From Niabella insulamsoli (GTDB taxonomy: Bacteria; Bacteroidota; Bacteroidia; Chitinophagales; Chitinophagaceae), in assembly GCF_039652435.2 (NCBI RefSeq), contig NZ_CP190246.1, positions 372,001-436,000 on the forward strand: DNA of 64,000 nucleotides, given 5' to 3'. The notes beneath the pieces were generated by a model. It saw only the letters and a program-made list of their open reading frames with translations, did not search any database and was not told the origin of the DNA. Within the stretch, counting starts at the first letter, position 1. Each line of letters opens with the position of its first letter. Below are positions 31,904 to 39,055 of the stretch, one piece after another. A program made the translations under genes and the position numbers.

Positions 31904-34275
31904 TTTTATTAACGAGAAGAAAGATAATAACGGGCGCGCCGCCAGCAAATCAGCTGGCGCGGCCTGTTATTGCGTTAGTGAACAAGACGTCAACGTCTGC
32001 TGTCTTAAGTATAGCGCCAGTGCCGAATGCAACTATTTATATTTGGTGGCGCGGGGGTATTCGGGTGCAGGAAAGTTCAAGCCTCACGCTGTCACTCAGC
32101 AATCTGCCACCCTCCACAAATCAGGTTATATCATGTATGGCGCAAGCGGCGGGCTATCAAAATAGCCCTATTGATGGATACACGTTTGTTACCAATGCGG
32201 CGCCTGTAGTTGACCCAGTAGGCGCGGTAGCGCTACAAATTCAAATGAGTTCAGCAGCCGGGGCGACAGCGGCAATACCGCTGTTAAAGTATAACAAGCA
32301 AAAGGCCATCACTTTTGATTATGACGATGGCTCTTTTTCAAGTGTTGAGAATAAAAGCAAGTTAGACTCCACAACTTTTACGGATGGGTGCGGAAACAAC
32401 ATTCCATTTACTGCGGGTGTTTTTCTAAATATTCTGAACCCCGGTGGCGCGGAGCTACCTGCATTACCAGAAAATGAGGCGCACGCTGCTGGAAATATTA
32501 CATACGATGATGCTAAGGACTTAATTGCGGCAGGATGGGATATTGGAAACCACGGCTATAAGCATATCGATGGCGGCACAGAATCGTACACCGATCAGGA
32601 TCTTGTTGATTTGTGTGACGAAGCAATTTTCAACAATACCGATTATAAGCCTAATACCCTTGTAGTTCCAACGAACTATGGCGGATTTACGCAAGCGGCA
32701 GCTAATCGTGGATATGTCTGTAGTCTGTCTCAAGCAGATGAAACCGCAGATGGGTGGCCTCAATGGGATAATCAATGGAATTACATTCGCCGCATATCTG
32801 TTCTCAATGCAGTTAGTAATCTATTCTGGATGAAACGAGATTTTGCTACATCCTGGAGCAATGGTAACAATGCATTTACAAATCTTACCAACTTAAATTC
32901 TGCTTCAACCGCCTCGTGGTTAGGAATGGGTACTCATGGTATGAGTAGTGGAGAACGTACGGTATTTAACAGCTGGCTCGATCAGATAAAGGCCCAAATG
33001 GGCGATGATATCATTTTCACTTCTGCGCGTGAATTTGCGGAATATCAGCACCTGCGTCAAACGATTGATAAATCGGAAAGCGTTTCCGGTAATAATTTGA
33101 ATGTTGCGCTTGATTTTACGGATGTTCCCAATAAACAGCGCCTCAGCTGGTATGATTTATCCTTCGTTATTGGCGGTACCGGGACTATTCAAAACGTAAC
33201 CTGCGACGATGATCGTTTTACGGTTACTTTCAACCCAACAACCAGGCTCGTAAATATCCGGTACCGGAAAACAAACTTCACAGACGAAGTTGTTGAGCCT
33301 GAACCTGAAAATAGAGATGCGATTTTAGACGCTGTTGATGTGGCTTATTTTTTCGACGATGCTTTAAATGGCGCGGGTCAACCGGCAACGGAAGGTGAAG
33401 TCGTTGCGACCATTGCGGCAGCGAAAGGAGGCGTTAATCTACCTTATACCGGGATTCCTGCACCCCAATTAGGTTTACCTACAAAGCTTGGAAAAGGTGT
33501 TGAGTTTCTAAATCATAGTGAGTGTTATTTTGCTGCACCGTTGCCCGGTACTACGCAAGGTAGCCCTAAAGCTTTACCGGAAGAGTTTACGCTTGTTTTC
33601 CGTCACATGCCCGGTCAGGGATGGGAGGCCATACAAAGCTTACCAGGTTCATTTTACATCGGCTTTGGCGGTACCAGTCAGTTTAGAGGAATTGACAGTA
33701 CAATATGGTTCCCCGGCAATCCGGCCTTACAATATTTGCAGGTTTCTGTTATACATTGCTTGGTCGAAGCGTATAGCGGCACGGGTGTACAAATCCGTTT
33801 ATGGTATAACGGACAGGATATCGGAACCGTTTCCGCCGCCACCGTTAGTCCAGGCATTACTACACGGCGCTACATGCTTACTGCGGGCATTTACACCCAC
33901 GTCACAGAACATATAATGTTGGGCATTTTTCACCGTTTTAGCAAGTTTACAGACGCTGAAAGAACGGCCTATCTAAACGAAATAAACGGCTATTTCGGGC
34001 TGGGTGATATGCCTACAAAACCCTACGCGGCCAACGTTGGATTTACCAGTTCAGGCAGTACCAGGACGGCGACTTATAACTATGTTGGAAGTAACCCGGA
34101 AAATACGGCAGCGGTTGACATCAAATGGTTTGCAAGATCGGGCAGTCCGTTCAACTATGAACCGATCGGTACCGGCAAAGTAATAACCTACAGTGGCGGC
34201 GGCACTATTATTCCAATGATCAAGGTTTTCGACAATCAGGGAAATTCATGGAGATGGATGTCTCCCGTAATGTAA
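31900..34275 (+). CDS. Tail protein with polysaccharide-deacetylase (NodB-type) domain
   Basis: A 791-residue protein overlapping the fibre stop. Residues about 20-100 are fibronectin-like. From about 130 to 390 a NodB (CE4) domain is visible: ITFDYDDGS carries the catalytic-base and metal Asp, and WDIGNHGYKH carries the two metal His (about 213-222). A further motif with GMGTHGMSSGE lies near 345. The C-terminal half contains a LamG-like fold with WYNGQDIGTVSAA and HRFSKFTDAERTAYLNEINGYFG. It would remove acetyl groups from a surface polysaccharide during attachment. No signal peptide, in line with a virion protein. Confidence 0.72.
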   Translation: MILLTRRKIITGAPPANQLARPVIALVNKTSTSAVLSIAPVPNATIYIWWRGGIRVQESSSLTLSLSNLPPSTNQVISCMAQAAGYQNSPIDGYTFVTNAAPVVDPVGAVALQIQMSSAAGATAAIPLLKYNKQKAITFDYDDGSFSSVENKSKLDSTTFTDGCGNNIPFTAGVFLNILNPGGAELPALPENEAHAAGNITYDDAKDLIAAGWDIGNHGYKHIDGGTESYTDQDLVDLCDEAIFNNTDYKPNTLVVPTNYGGFTQAAANRGYVCSLSQADETADGWPQWDNQWNYIRRISVLNAVSNLFWMKRDFATSWSNGNNAFTNLTNLNSASTASWLGMGTHGMSSGERTVFNSWLDQIKAQMGDDIIFTSAREFAEYQHLRQTIDKSESVSGNNLNVALDFTDVPNKQRLSWYDLSFVIGGTGTIQNVTCDDDRFTVTFNPTTRLVNIRYRKTNFTDEVVEPEPENRDAILDAVDVAYFFDDALNGAGQPATEGEVVATIAAAKGGVNLPYTGIPAPQLGLPTKLGKGVEFLNHSECYFAAPLPGTTQGSPKALPEEFTLVFRHMPGQGWEAIQSLPGSFYIGFGGTSQFRGIDSTIWFPGNPALQYLQVSVIHCLVEAYSGTGVQIRLWYNGQDIGTVSAATVSPGITTRRYMLTAGIYTHVTEHIMLGIFHRFSKFTDAERTAYLNEINGYFGLGDMPTKPYAANVGFTSSGSTRTATYNYVGSNPENTAAVDIKWFARSGSPFNYEPIGTGKVITYSGGGTIIPMIKVFDNQGNSWRWMSPVM

Positions 34276-34288
34276 AATTTAAAGCAAA

Positions 34289-34657
34289 ATGCCCGACGAT
34301 ATCAAAAACATACTGCCTATAGAAAGCATTAACCCGGCAGAAGCTGTAACGACGCTGAGTAAGGATAAGAGCAGCTCGTATAACGTGCTGTTTATTGTGG
34401 TAATTATAGCATTGCTGGGATTCATCTTGTATTTGGCGATGAATAGCAACCCGCAGTGTGCGGAAGAAAAAGCGGCATTGCGGGCCGACATGGCCATAAA
34501 GGACAAGCGAATTATGTTCTTAGAGCAATTACGAGATTTTGAACGGATGCAAAAGGAAGTATTGCAGGATAGTGTAAGAAAATATCAGATTATAGAGCAA
34601 TTCAATGCCACGAAAGGCAGCAAACAAATAATACTTGAAACCAAAAATAAGCAATAA
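34289..34657 (+). CDS. Membrane-anchored coiled-coil protein, i-spanin-like
   Basis: A 122-residue protein: an N-terminal soluble stretch, one helix (VLFIVVIIALLGFILYLAM, about 33-51), then a coiled-coil region (EKAALRADMAIKDKRIMFLEQL, about 58-80) and a Gln-rich end. N-in with a periplasmic coiled coil is the topology of an i-spanin. Its last base overlaps the start of the lipoprotein gene (TAATG). Alternatively it is a holin-like accessory. The pair with the next gene supports a spanin role. Confidence 0.55.
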   Translation: MPDDIKNILPIESINPAEAVTTLSKDKSSSYNVLFIVVIIALLGFILYLAMNSNPQCAEEKAALRADMAIKDKRIMFLEQLRDFERMQKEVLQDSVRKYQIIEQFNATKGSKQIILETKNKQ

Positions 34658-35364
34658 TGAAAAAGCTAATCGTTCTTAGTGTACTGATAGCTTTGTCTAC
34701 CATACAAAGTTGTCACGTTAAGCGAAAAATACAGCGCAGCTCTACGTCTGTAGACAGCGTTCATGTGAAAAAAAGTTCGACTGGAATCCAGCAAACTAAA
34801 AAAGACAGCGTAGCCACGAGCTACTTTGAAAATTTTTATAAAATCTTCTCGACGATGGAATTCACCGCCGACAAGATTGTAAAAAGGGAACATGAACAAC
34901 CTGGTGAATTGAAGTTTGTGCTGAATGTCGATGAGTTGAAAGTAGCTGGTGATACAGCTAAAGCGATTGACAAGAATACTGGAACCGAGGCCACAATTTA
35001 CACCACCCTTTCGGGTGAACTGGCTGTAAATATCAAGCCAAAAAGGGGTAAAACAGAAGAGTATGAGTTGACAAACGTTAGGCTCAAAACCAGTCAGGGA
35101 ATTGATACGAGCAAATCAGGTGGTTCTACTTCTGTAAGCTCTTCAAGTAGCGCAACAACCAGAATGGATAAAAACGATAGCACCGGTTATAAAAAGCAAA
35201 CCACAACTAAAAGTGTAGATGTTGAGAAGAAATTCGGACTATTAAAATGGATTGGATTGGCCGTTTTAGCAATAGCTATTCTGCGCCTAATTATCTATTT
35301 GCTGCGGAATACGCTGCCCTTGGTGGGGTGGTTAAATAAGATTTTATCGTTTAGGAGGAAGTAA
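34657..35364 (+). CDS. Lipoprotein with C-terminal membrane helix, unimolecular spanin-like
   Basis: A 235-residue protein. The N-terminus has a lipoprotein signal (LIVLSVLIALSTIQSC, Cys 19). The middle (about 30-190) is charged and Ser/Thr-rich with coiled-coil character, and the C-terminus has a helix (WIGLAVLAIAILRLIIYLL, about 198-217) followed by basic residues. An outer-membrane lipid anchor joined to an inner-membrane helix is the design of unimolecular spanins that fuse both membranes in lysis. Here it follows an i-spanin-like gene, which is unusual. It is followed by a strong terminator. Confidence 0.6.
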   Translation: MKKLIVLSVLIALSTIQSCHVKRKIQRSSTSVDSVHVKKSSTGIQQTKKDSVATSYFENFYKIFSTMEFTADKIVKREHEQPGELKFVLNVDELKVAGDTAKAIDKNTGTEATIYTTLSGELAVNIKPKRGKTEEYELTNVRLKTSQGIDTSKSGGSTSVSSSSSATTRMDKNDSTGYKKQTTTKSVDVEKKFGLLKWIGLAVLAIAILRLIIYLLRNTLPLVGWLNKILSFRRK

Positions 35365-35410
35365 AAACCCTCGACTTTACTTTGGGACTCTGACCTCCCA
35401 GAATAATTAA

Positions 35411-35468
35411 GGTGCACGAACACCAAGCCGAGAGCTAAGCTCTTAGTGGGTGTTCGTGCACCTATTTT
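35411..35468 (+). terminator. Long-stem hairpin terminator of the late operon
   Basis: GGTGCACGAACACC (35411-35424) pairs perfectly over 14 bp with GGTGTTCGTGCACC (35449-35462), enclosing a second small hairpin AGAGC/GCTCT. TATTTTATTT follows. It lies 46 nt after the spanin stop and before the methyltransferase gene. Confidence 0.8.
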
Positions 35469-35498
35469 ATTTGTCAGAGAACACAAAACTAAAGGAAT

Positions 35499-36323
35499 AT
35501 GAGTAAAATTTACAATCAAGCGCCCTTACCTTTTATGGGCCAAAAAAGAAAATTCTTGAAGGGGTTTAAACAAAGGTTAATTGAATGCCCGGCAGATAGC
35601 ATTTATATTGATTTGTTTGGTGGAAGCGGTCTTTTAAGCAGGGCTGTAAAAGATGTACACCCAACCTCCGAAGTTGTTTATAATGACTTTGATAATTATC
35701 GAAAAAGAATTAAATCAATTTCAACTACTAACAATCTGCTGCGCGGGATAAGAACAATAGTAAAAGGTCTGCCGAAAGATAAGCGGATACCCGAAATTGA
35801 AAAGGCCGCTATATTAGATTTAATTGCAAAGGAGTCGGGCTATGTTGATTATATAACGCTTTCTAGCTCCCTGCTTTTTAGCATGAAATACGTTTTGTCG
35901 TATGAAAAACTGGCCAAAGAAACATTTTACAATGTTGTACGAGAAAGTGACTACGATGCGACTGGTTATCTCGACGGCTTAACGATTGTTTCAATGGATT
36001 ATAAGAAGCTTTTTCAACAATACAGTGGCAATCCTAGTGTTATATTTTTAGTTGATCCCCCTTATCTTAGCACCGAGGTTGGCACCTACACTGGATATTG
36101 GAAATTAAAGGATTATCTAGATGTTCTGAACGTGTTGAGGTGTGGAAAGTACTTTTATTTTACCAGTAACAAAAGCAATATTGTTGAATTATGTGAGTGG
36201 ATGGCAAGTCAAAGCAATTATCATAATCCCTTTGCAAATGCAATAACTAACACAACAGCAATGCAGATGAATTACAGCTCGAGCTATACCGACTATATGA
36301 TTTTTAAAAATAGCAGCATGTAA
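35499..36323 (+). CDS. DNA adenine methyltransferase, D12/Dam-type
   Basis: A 274-residue methylase. The N-terminal PLPFMGQKRKF (about 8-18) and DLFGGSGLLSRA (about 39-50) form the S-adenosylmethionine site with the FxGxG motif. NDFDNYRKRI follows, and LVDPPYLSTEVGTYT contains the DPPY catalytic motif (about 186-189). TSNKSNIVEL and a C-terminal YSSSYTDYMIF end the domain. No restriction partner is nearby, so it likely protects phage DNA. It is the last gene before the right end, the place where Mu has mom, but the enzyme type differs. Confidence 0.88.
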   Translation: MSKIYNQAPLPFMGQKRKFLKGFKQRLIECPADSIYIDLFGGSGLLSRAVKDVHPTSEVVYNDFDNYRKRIKSISTTNNLLRGIRTIVKGLPKDKRIPEIEKAAILDLIAKESGYVDYITLSSSLLFSMKYVLSYEKLAKETFYNVVRESDYDATGYLDGLTIVSMDYKKLFQQYSGNPSVIFLVDPPYLSTEVGTYTGYWKLKDYLDVLNVLRCGKYFYFTSNKSNIVELCEWMASQSNYHNPFANAITNTTAMQMNYSSSYTDYMIFKNSSM

Positions 36324-36326
36324 ACT

Positions 36327-36356
36327 GCGTTTAATGACGGCTTAAACGCGATTTTT
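36327..36356 (+). terminator. Terminator after the methyltransferase gene
   Basis: GCGTTTAA (36327-36334) pairs with TTAAACGC (36342-36349) and is followed by GATTTTT. It lies just beyond the stop at 36323 and insulates the host from phage transcription. Confidence 0.75.
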
Positions 36357-36368
36357 GCAGGTGAAAAA

Positions 36369-36419
36369 TAGGACGGAATGACTGAAATTTTTAGGACGGT
36401 TTCGCTGGGCGATTATACA
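36369..36419. other. Prophage right end with two transposase-site-like repeats
   Basis: TAGGACGG occurs at 36369-36376 and 36392-36399, 23 bp apart and each after five A/T bases, as expected of transposase-binding end sites. The end is set at CA 36418-36419, the reverse of the terminal TG of Mu-type elements. Positions 36420-36424 (AGGCT) would be one copy of the 5-bp target duplication; the other copy would lie beyond the left end, outside the window. Confidence 0.6.
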
Positions 36420-38101
36420 AGGCTGGTATCAATCGGATATTCGAAACGTGGAGGTTCCAGCAGGCCAAAAAAATTCTTTCTGGCGGGATAGTATATTTTA
36501 GGAATAAACACCGTTTTAGAAGCAGGAAGCGGTAACACTTTTTCATGATTTTTAAGCATGACCACAGATTTTAATTGCGCCTCGTATCCGGCTTTCATAA
36601 AAGCTGCGTTACCCACTAATTTTTTGGTTTCTAACGGGTCCAGATAAGGATTTTCAAACAGGCCGGTGCGGAACATATTCATCAATAATCGACGGGCAGA
36701 AGCCTCAAAACGCCGGCGCGTCAGCCGTACTCCGAATTCGTTCACGCCCATGTGGTAAGCATCGATAACCGGTTGTTGTTCATTATTCCCGCCAAACTGG
36801 TCGACGCCAGCTATCAGCGCTTTATAGTGTCTTTCGGCAACATTCATTTGTTCGACTCCCCAGGGTTTTCCTGCAAACATATCGGGCGTGCCTCCCTCAT
36901 CAGCCGTTACCAGCCAGTCGGTACAGATAACGCCGTCATAATTATGTTGCTTTCGCAGGAGATCGGTCAGGATATATTTGCTGAAACCATTACCTACATT
37001 TTCATTATAGATGCTATCGATGCCATAGCTAATGGTGTAATAGGGCATGATCGCCGATGCCTTGCCGGTTTTTCCTTTTAGTTGAAAGGCGCCGTCGATA
37101 AAGGGTGTTAAATGATCTTTCAGATTTGCTCCGGGATATACTGCAAATTTACCATAAGCCCAGTGTGCATCTCTGCCGCCTTCCTCGGGGCCACCGCCCG
37201 GCCAGTGTTTTACCATCGCGTTCACACTTTTATATCCCCAGCCATCTTTTATTTCTTTTTTTCCCGACGATGTCTGAAAACCGTCGATATAAGCCATTGT
37301 CATGTCACGCGCCAGTTCCGGGCTTTCTCCAAAAGTTCCTGTAATCCGGTACCACCTGGGCTCGGTGCCAAGGTCAGCCTGAGGAGACAGCGCCGTTGTG
37401 ATCCCCAGGGCCCTGTATTCCTGAGAAGCGATTTTACCAAATTGACGTGTTATATCGGGATCAAAGGTGGCAGCCATTGCCAGCCCATCAGGCCATAGAG
37501 AAATTATGCCACCTGCGCCTGCATTAAATTCAGTTGTGGCTTTTGCAGTGTGCCTGGGGTCAGAACTATTGTTAGCAGGGATGCCGAGCCCCAGCCCTTC
37601 CACGTAAGCCTGCTCAGCGTTGTTCCATTTGGCAGCGATTTCCGGGCTTTGAACGGAAGTGAGGAGTACATGTCGCAGGTTATCCCTTTTTAAAAATTGC
37701 TTTTGCTGATCGCTTAATTCCCACGCTTTGGCCCCACTTTCCGGAAAGCTGCGACCACCATTATAGGTGCCTCCGAAGTATCCGCCCGGGAGGGCAGGAA
37801 TGGCCTGGTGGCGGCTATACAGCATGAGGCCTGCTATTTGTTCAATCGACATTTTTTTTGCAAGATCTTCTGCTCTGTCTTCCGCGGGCAGGCGCCAATC
37901 TTCGTATTTATCGAGTCGGCCATTTTTGTTCAGGTCTTTAAAATTCACTCCTTTTATTTTTAAAATTTTTACCCCCGAGTGAGGAGCATATCCTAGTGTA
38001 GCGCCGTTCTTATTCTTTACAATCAAATAAGAATCCTGAGCGTAGAGCTGTGCGATATTTAGCGCACAACCGATAATTAAGAACAAGTTTTTTAGATGCA
38101 T
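36413..38101 (-). pseudogene. GH3 glycoside hydrolase gene, 3' part cut off by the prophage
   Basis: The frame codes for 562 residues. A signal peptide comes first (LFLIIGCALNIAQLYAQ). A GH3 N-terminal catalytic domain follows, with MKHWPGGGPEEGG-like substrate region and GVICTDWLVTADEG, the nucleophile Asp being near residue 395. The C-terminal domain starts (AAFMKAGYEAQLKSVVMLKNHEKVLPLP) but stops after DTS-LV. The last two residues and TAA at 36413 are phage-end sequence. Intact homologues run to about 700-800 residues. The rest should lie beyond the prophage. The catalytic half remains, but loss of the second domain probably inactivates or destabilises it. Confidence 0.85.
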
Positions 38102-38209
38102 AATGATGTTTCGTTAATTTTTTTCACGGTTGTTTCCTTCTTTTTGGAAAGCTGGATGACTTTTTGGCAATGTCATTTTTTTGAAGCGATATGAAGCGCA
38201 GGTGCTGAT

Positions 38210-38974
38210 CTATTCAACTGCCTTAAGTCCAGCTTCAACATATTTCATATCACCTACAGAGCGGATTGTAAATTTTCCATTTTCATATTCGACCTTAGTT
38301 ACTGACGCATTGGCGAGTGGTTGATGCACAAAGTGATCTTTAGTTAGCACAGATAATAACGCATTGATCGCTATCCCATGTGAAACTACCAACACGTTAC
38401 CACCTTCCTCAATTGAAGAGTTGGCTGTTTTTATAATCCAGTTTTTCATCCTCGTAGCAACATCCTTGAAATCTTCTGCTATTTTTAATGTATCGAGTTC
38501 TTTGATAGCGGCAAGCACATCCGGAAGTCTATTGGGTTTTTGCATGTCTGCAAATAACGCTTCTACTGATACATAATGCAGGTATAGCGCTGCATCTGTC
38601 CACATTGTTTTATTTTCGCTTCCCTCATAGCTTCCGAAACAGCTTTCACGCAGCGCTGGCGTTTCGCTCAGTGTGAGTGTCGTGTCATTCTGTAGTTGAA
38701 GGATATAACCAGCTGTTTCTTTTGCACGCCCAAGATCGCTGCTATAAGCAGCTTTAAAGCCAATGTGTTTCAATCCATGAGCCAGGGCCTTTGTTACTTT
38801 TGTTCCATTTGCTGTTAATGGTGCATCTGCCCACCCCTGAACGCGATGGAGTTTATTCAGCAATGTTTCGCCGTGTCGTACGATGTAGAAAGTTATTTTT
38901 TGAGATGGGGGTTGTTGAGCAAGAAGCTTTTCATTAAACCCTAAAAGCAGCACAAGGAAAAGTATAGCTTTCAT
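38210..38974 (-). CDS. Secreted histidine phosphatase (phosphoglycerate-mutase superfamily)
   Basis: A 254-residue protein. It has a signal peptide (LFLVLLLGFNEKLLAQ), then the catalytic YIVRHGETLLNKLHRVQGWAD-type RHG motif (given as RHGET and G-W-A-D), near residues 32-50. A second part has AAYSSDLGRAKETA, and NVLVVSHGIAINALL carries the second catalytic His. It probably removes phosphates from an external substrate. It lies between the TonB-dependent receptor and the GH3 gene on the same strand, so it could belong to that uptake locus. Substrate is not visible. Confidence 0.8.
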   Translation of the reverse strand: MKAILFLVLLLGFNEKLLAQQPPSQKITFYIVRHGETLLNKLHRVQGWADAPLTANGTKVTKALAHGLKHIGFKAAYSSDLGRAKETAGYILQLQNDTTLTLSETPALRESCFGSYEGSENKTMWTDAALYLHYVSVEALFADMQKPNRLPDVLAAIKELDTLKIAEDFKDVATRMKNWIIKTANSSIEEGGNVLVVSHGIAINALLSVLTKDHFVHQPLANASVTKVEYENGKFTIRSVGDMKYVEAGLKAVE

Positions 38975-39055
38975 ATTTTTTCATTTTTTTGATAGAAAAT
39001 AAGGACAGCGGATATTGCGTTATATCCGCTGCTGTTTGAAAGAAGCATTAGTTTT

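Larger units (their letters stand above)
1..36419. mobile_element. Mu-like transposable myophage prophage (left end outside window)
   Basis: A continuous phage genome carries the Mu hallmarks in order: leftward repressor, small HTH protein, MuA-like DDE transposase, MuB-like ATPase, DUF3164, GemA-like protein, Mu-type terminase, DUF935 portal, F-like head protein, gpG, protease/scaffold, sheath, tube, baseplate genes and tail fibres. The right boundary is placed at the CA of 36418-36419. There the phage-side sequence, read on the minus strand, begins TG, and the flanking DNA becomes a GH3 gene reading frame. No integrase or tRNA attachment site is seen, which fits transposition. The left end and the target duplication partner are not in the window. 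The element looks complete apart from that end. Confidence 0.93.

Noticed and set aside
36324..36470. A site-specific attachment site at the right prophage end
   Set aside because: No integrase gene or tRNA gene is at the junction; the phage has a DDE transposase and the end looks like a transposition junction.
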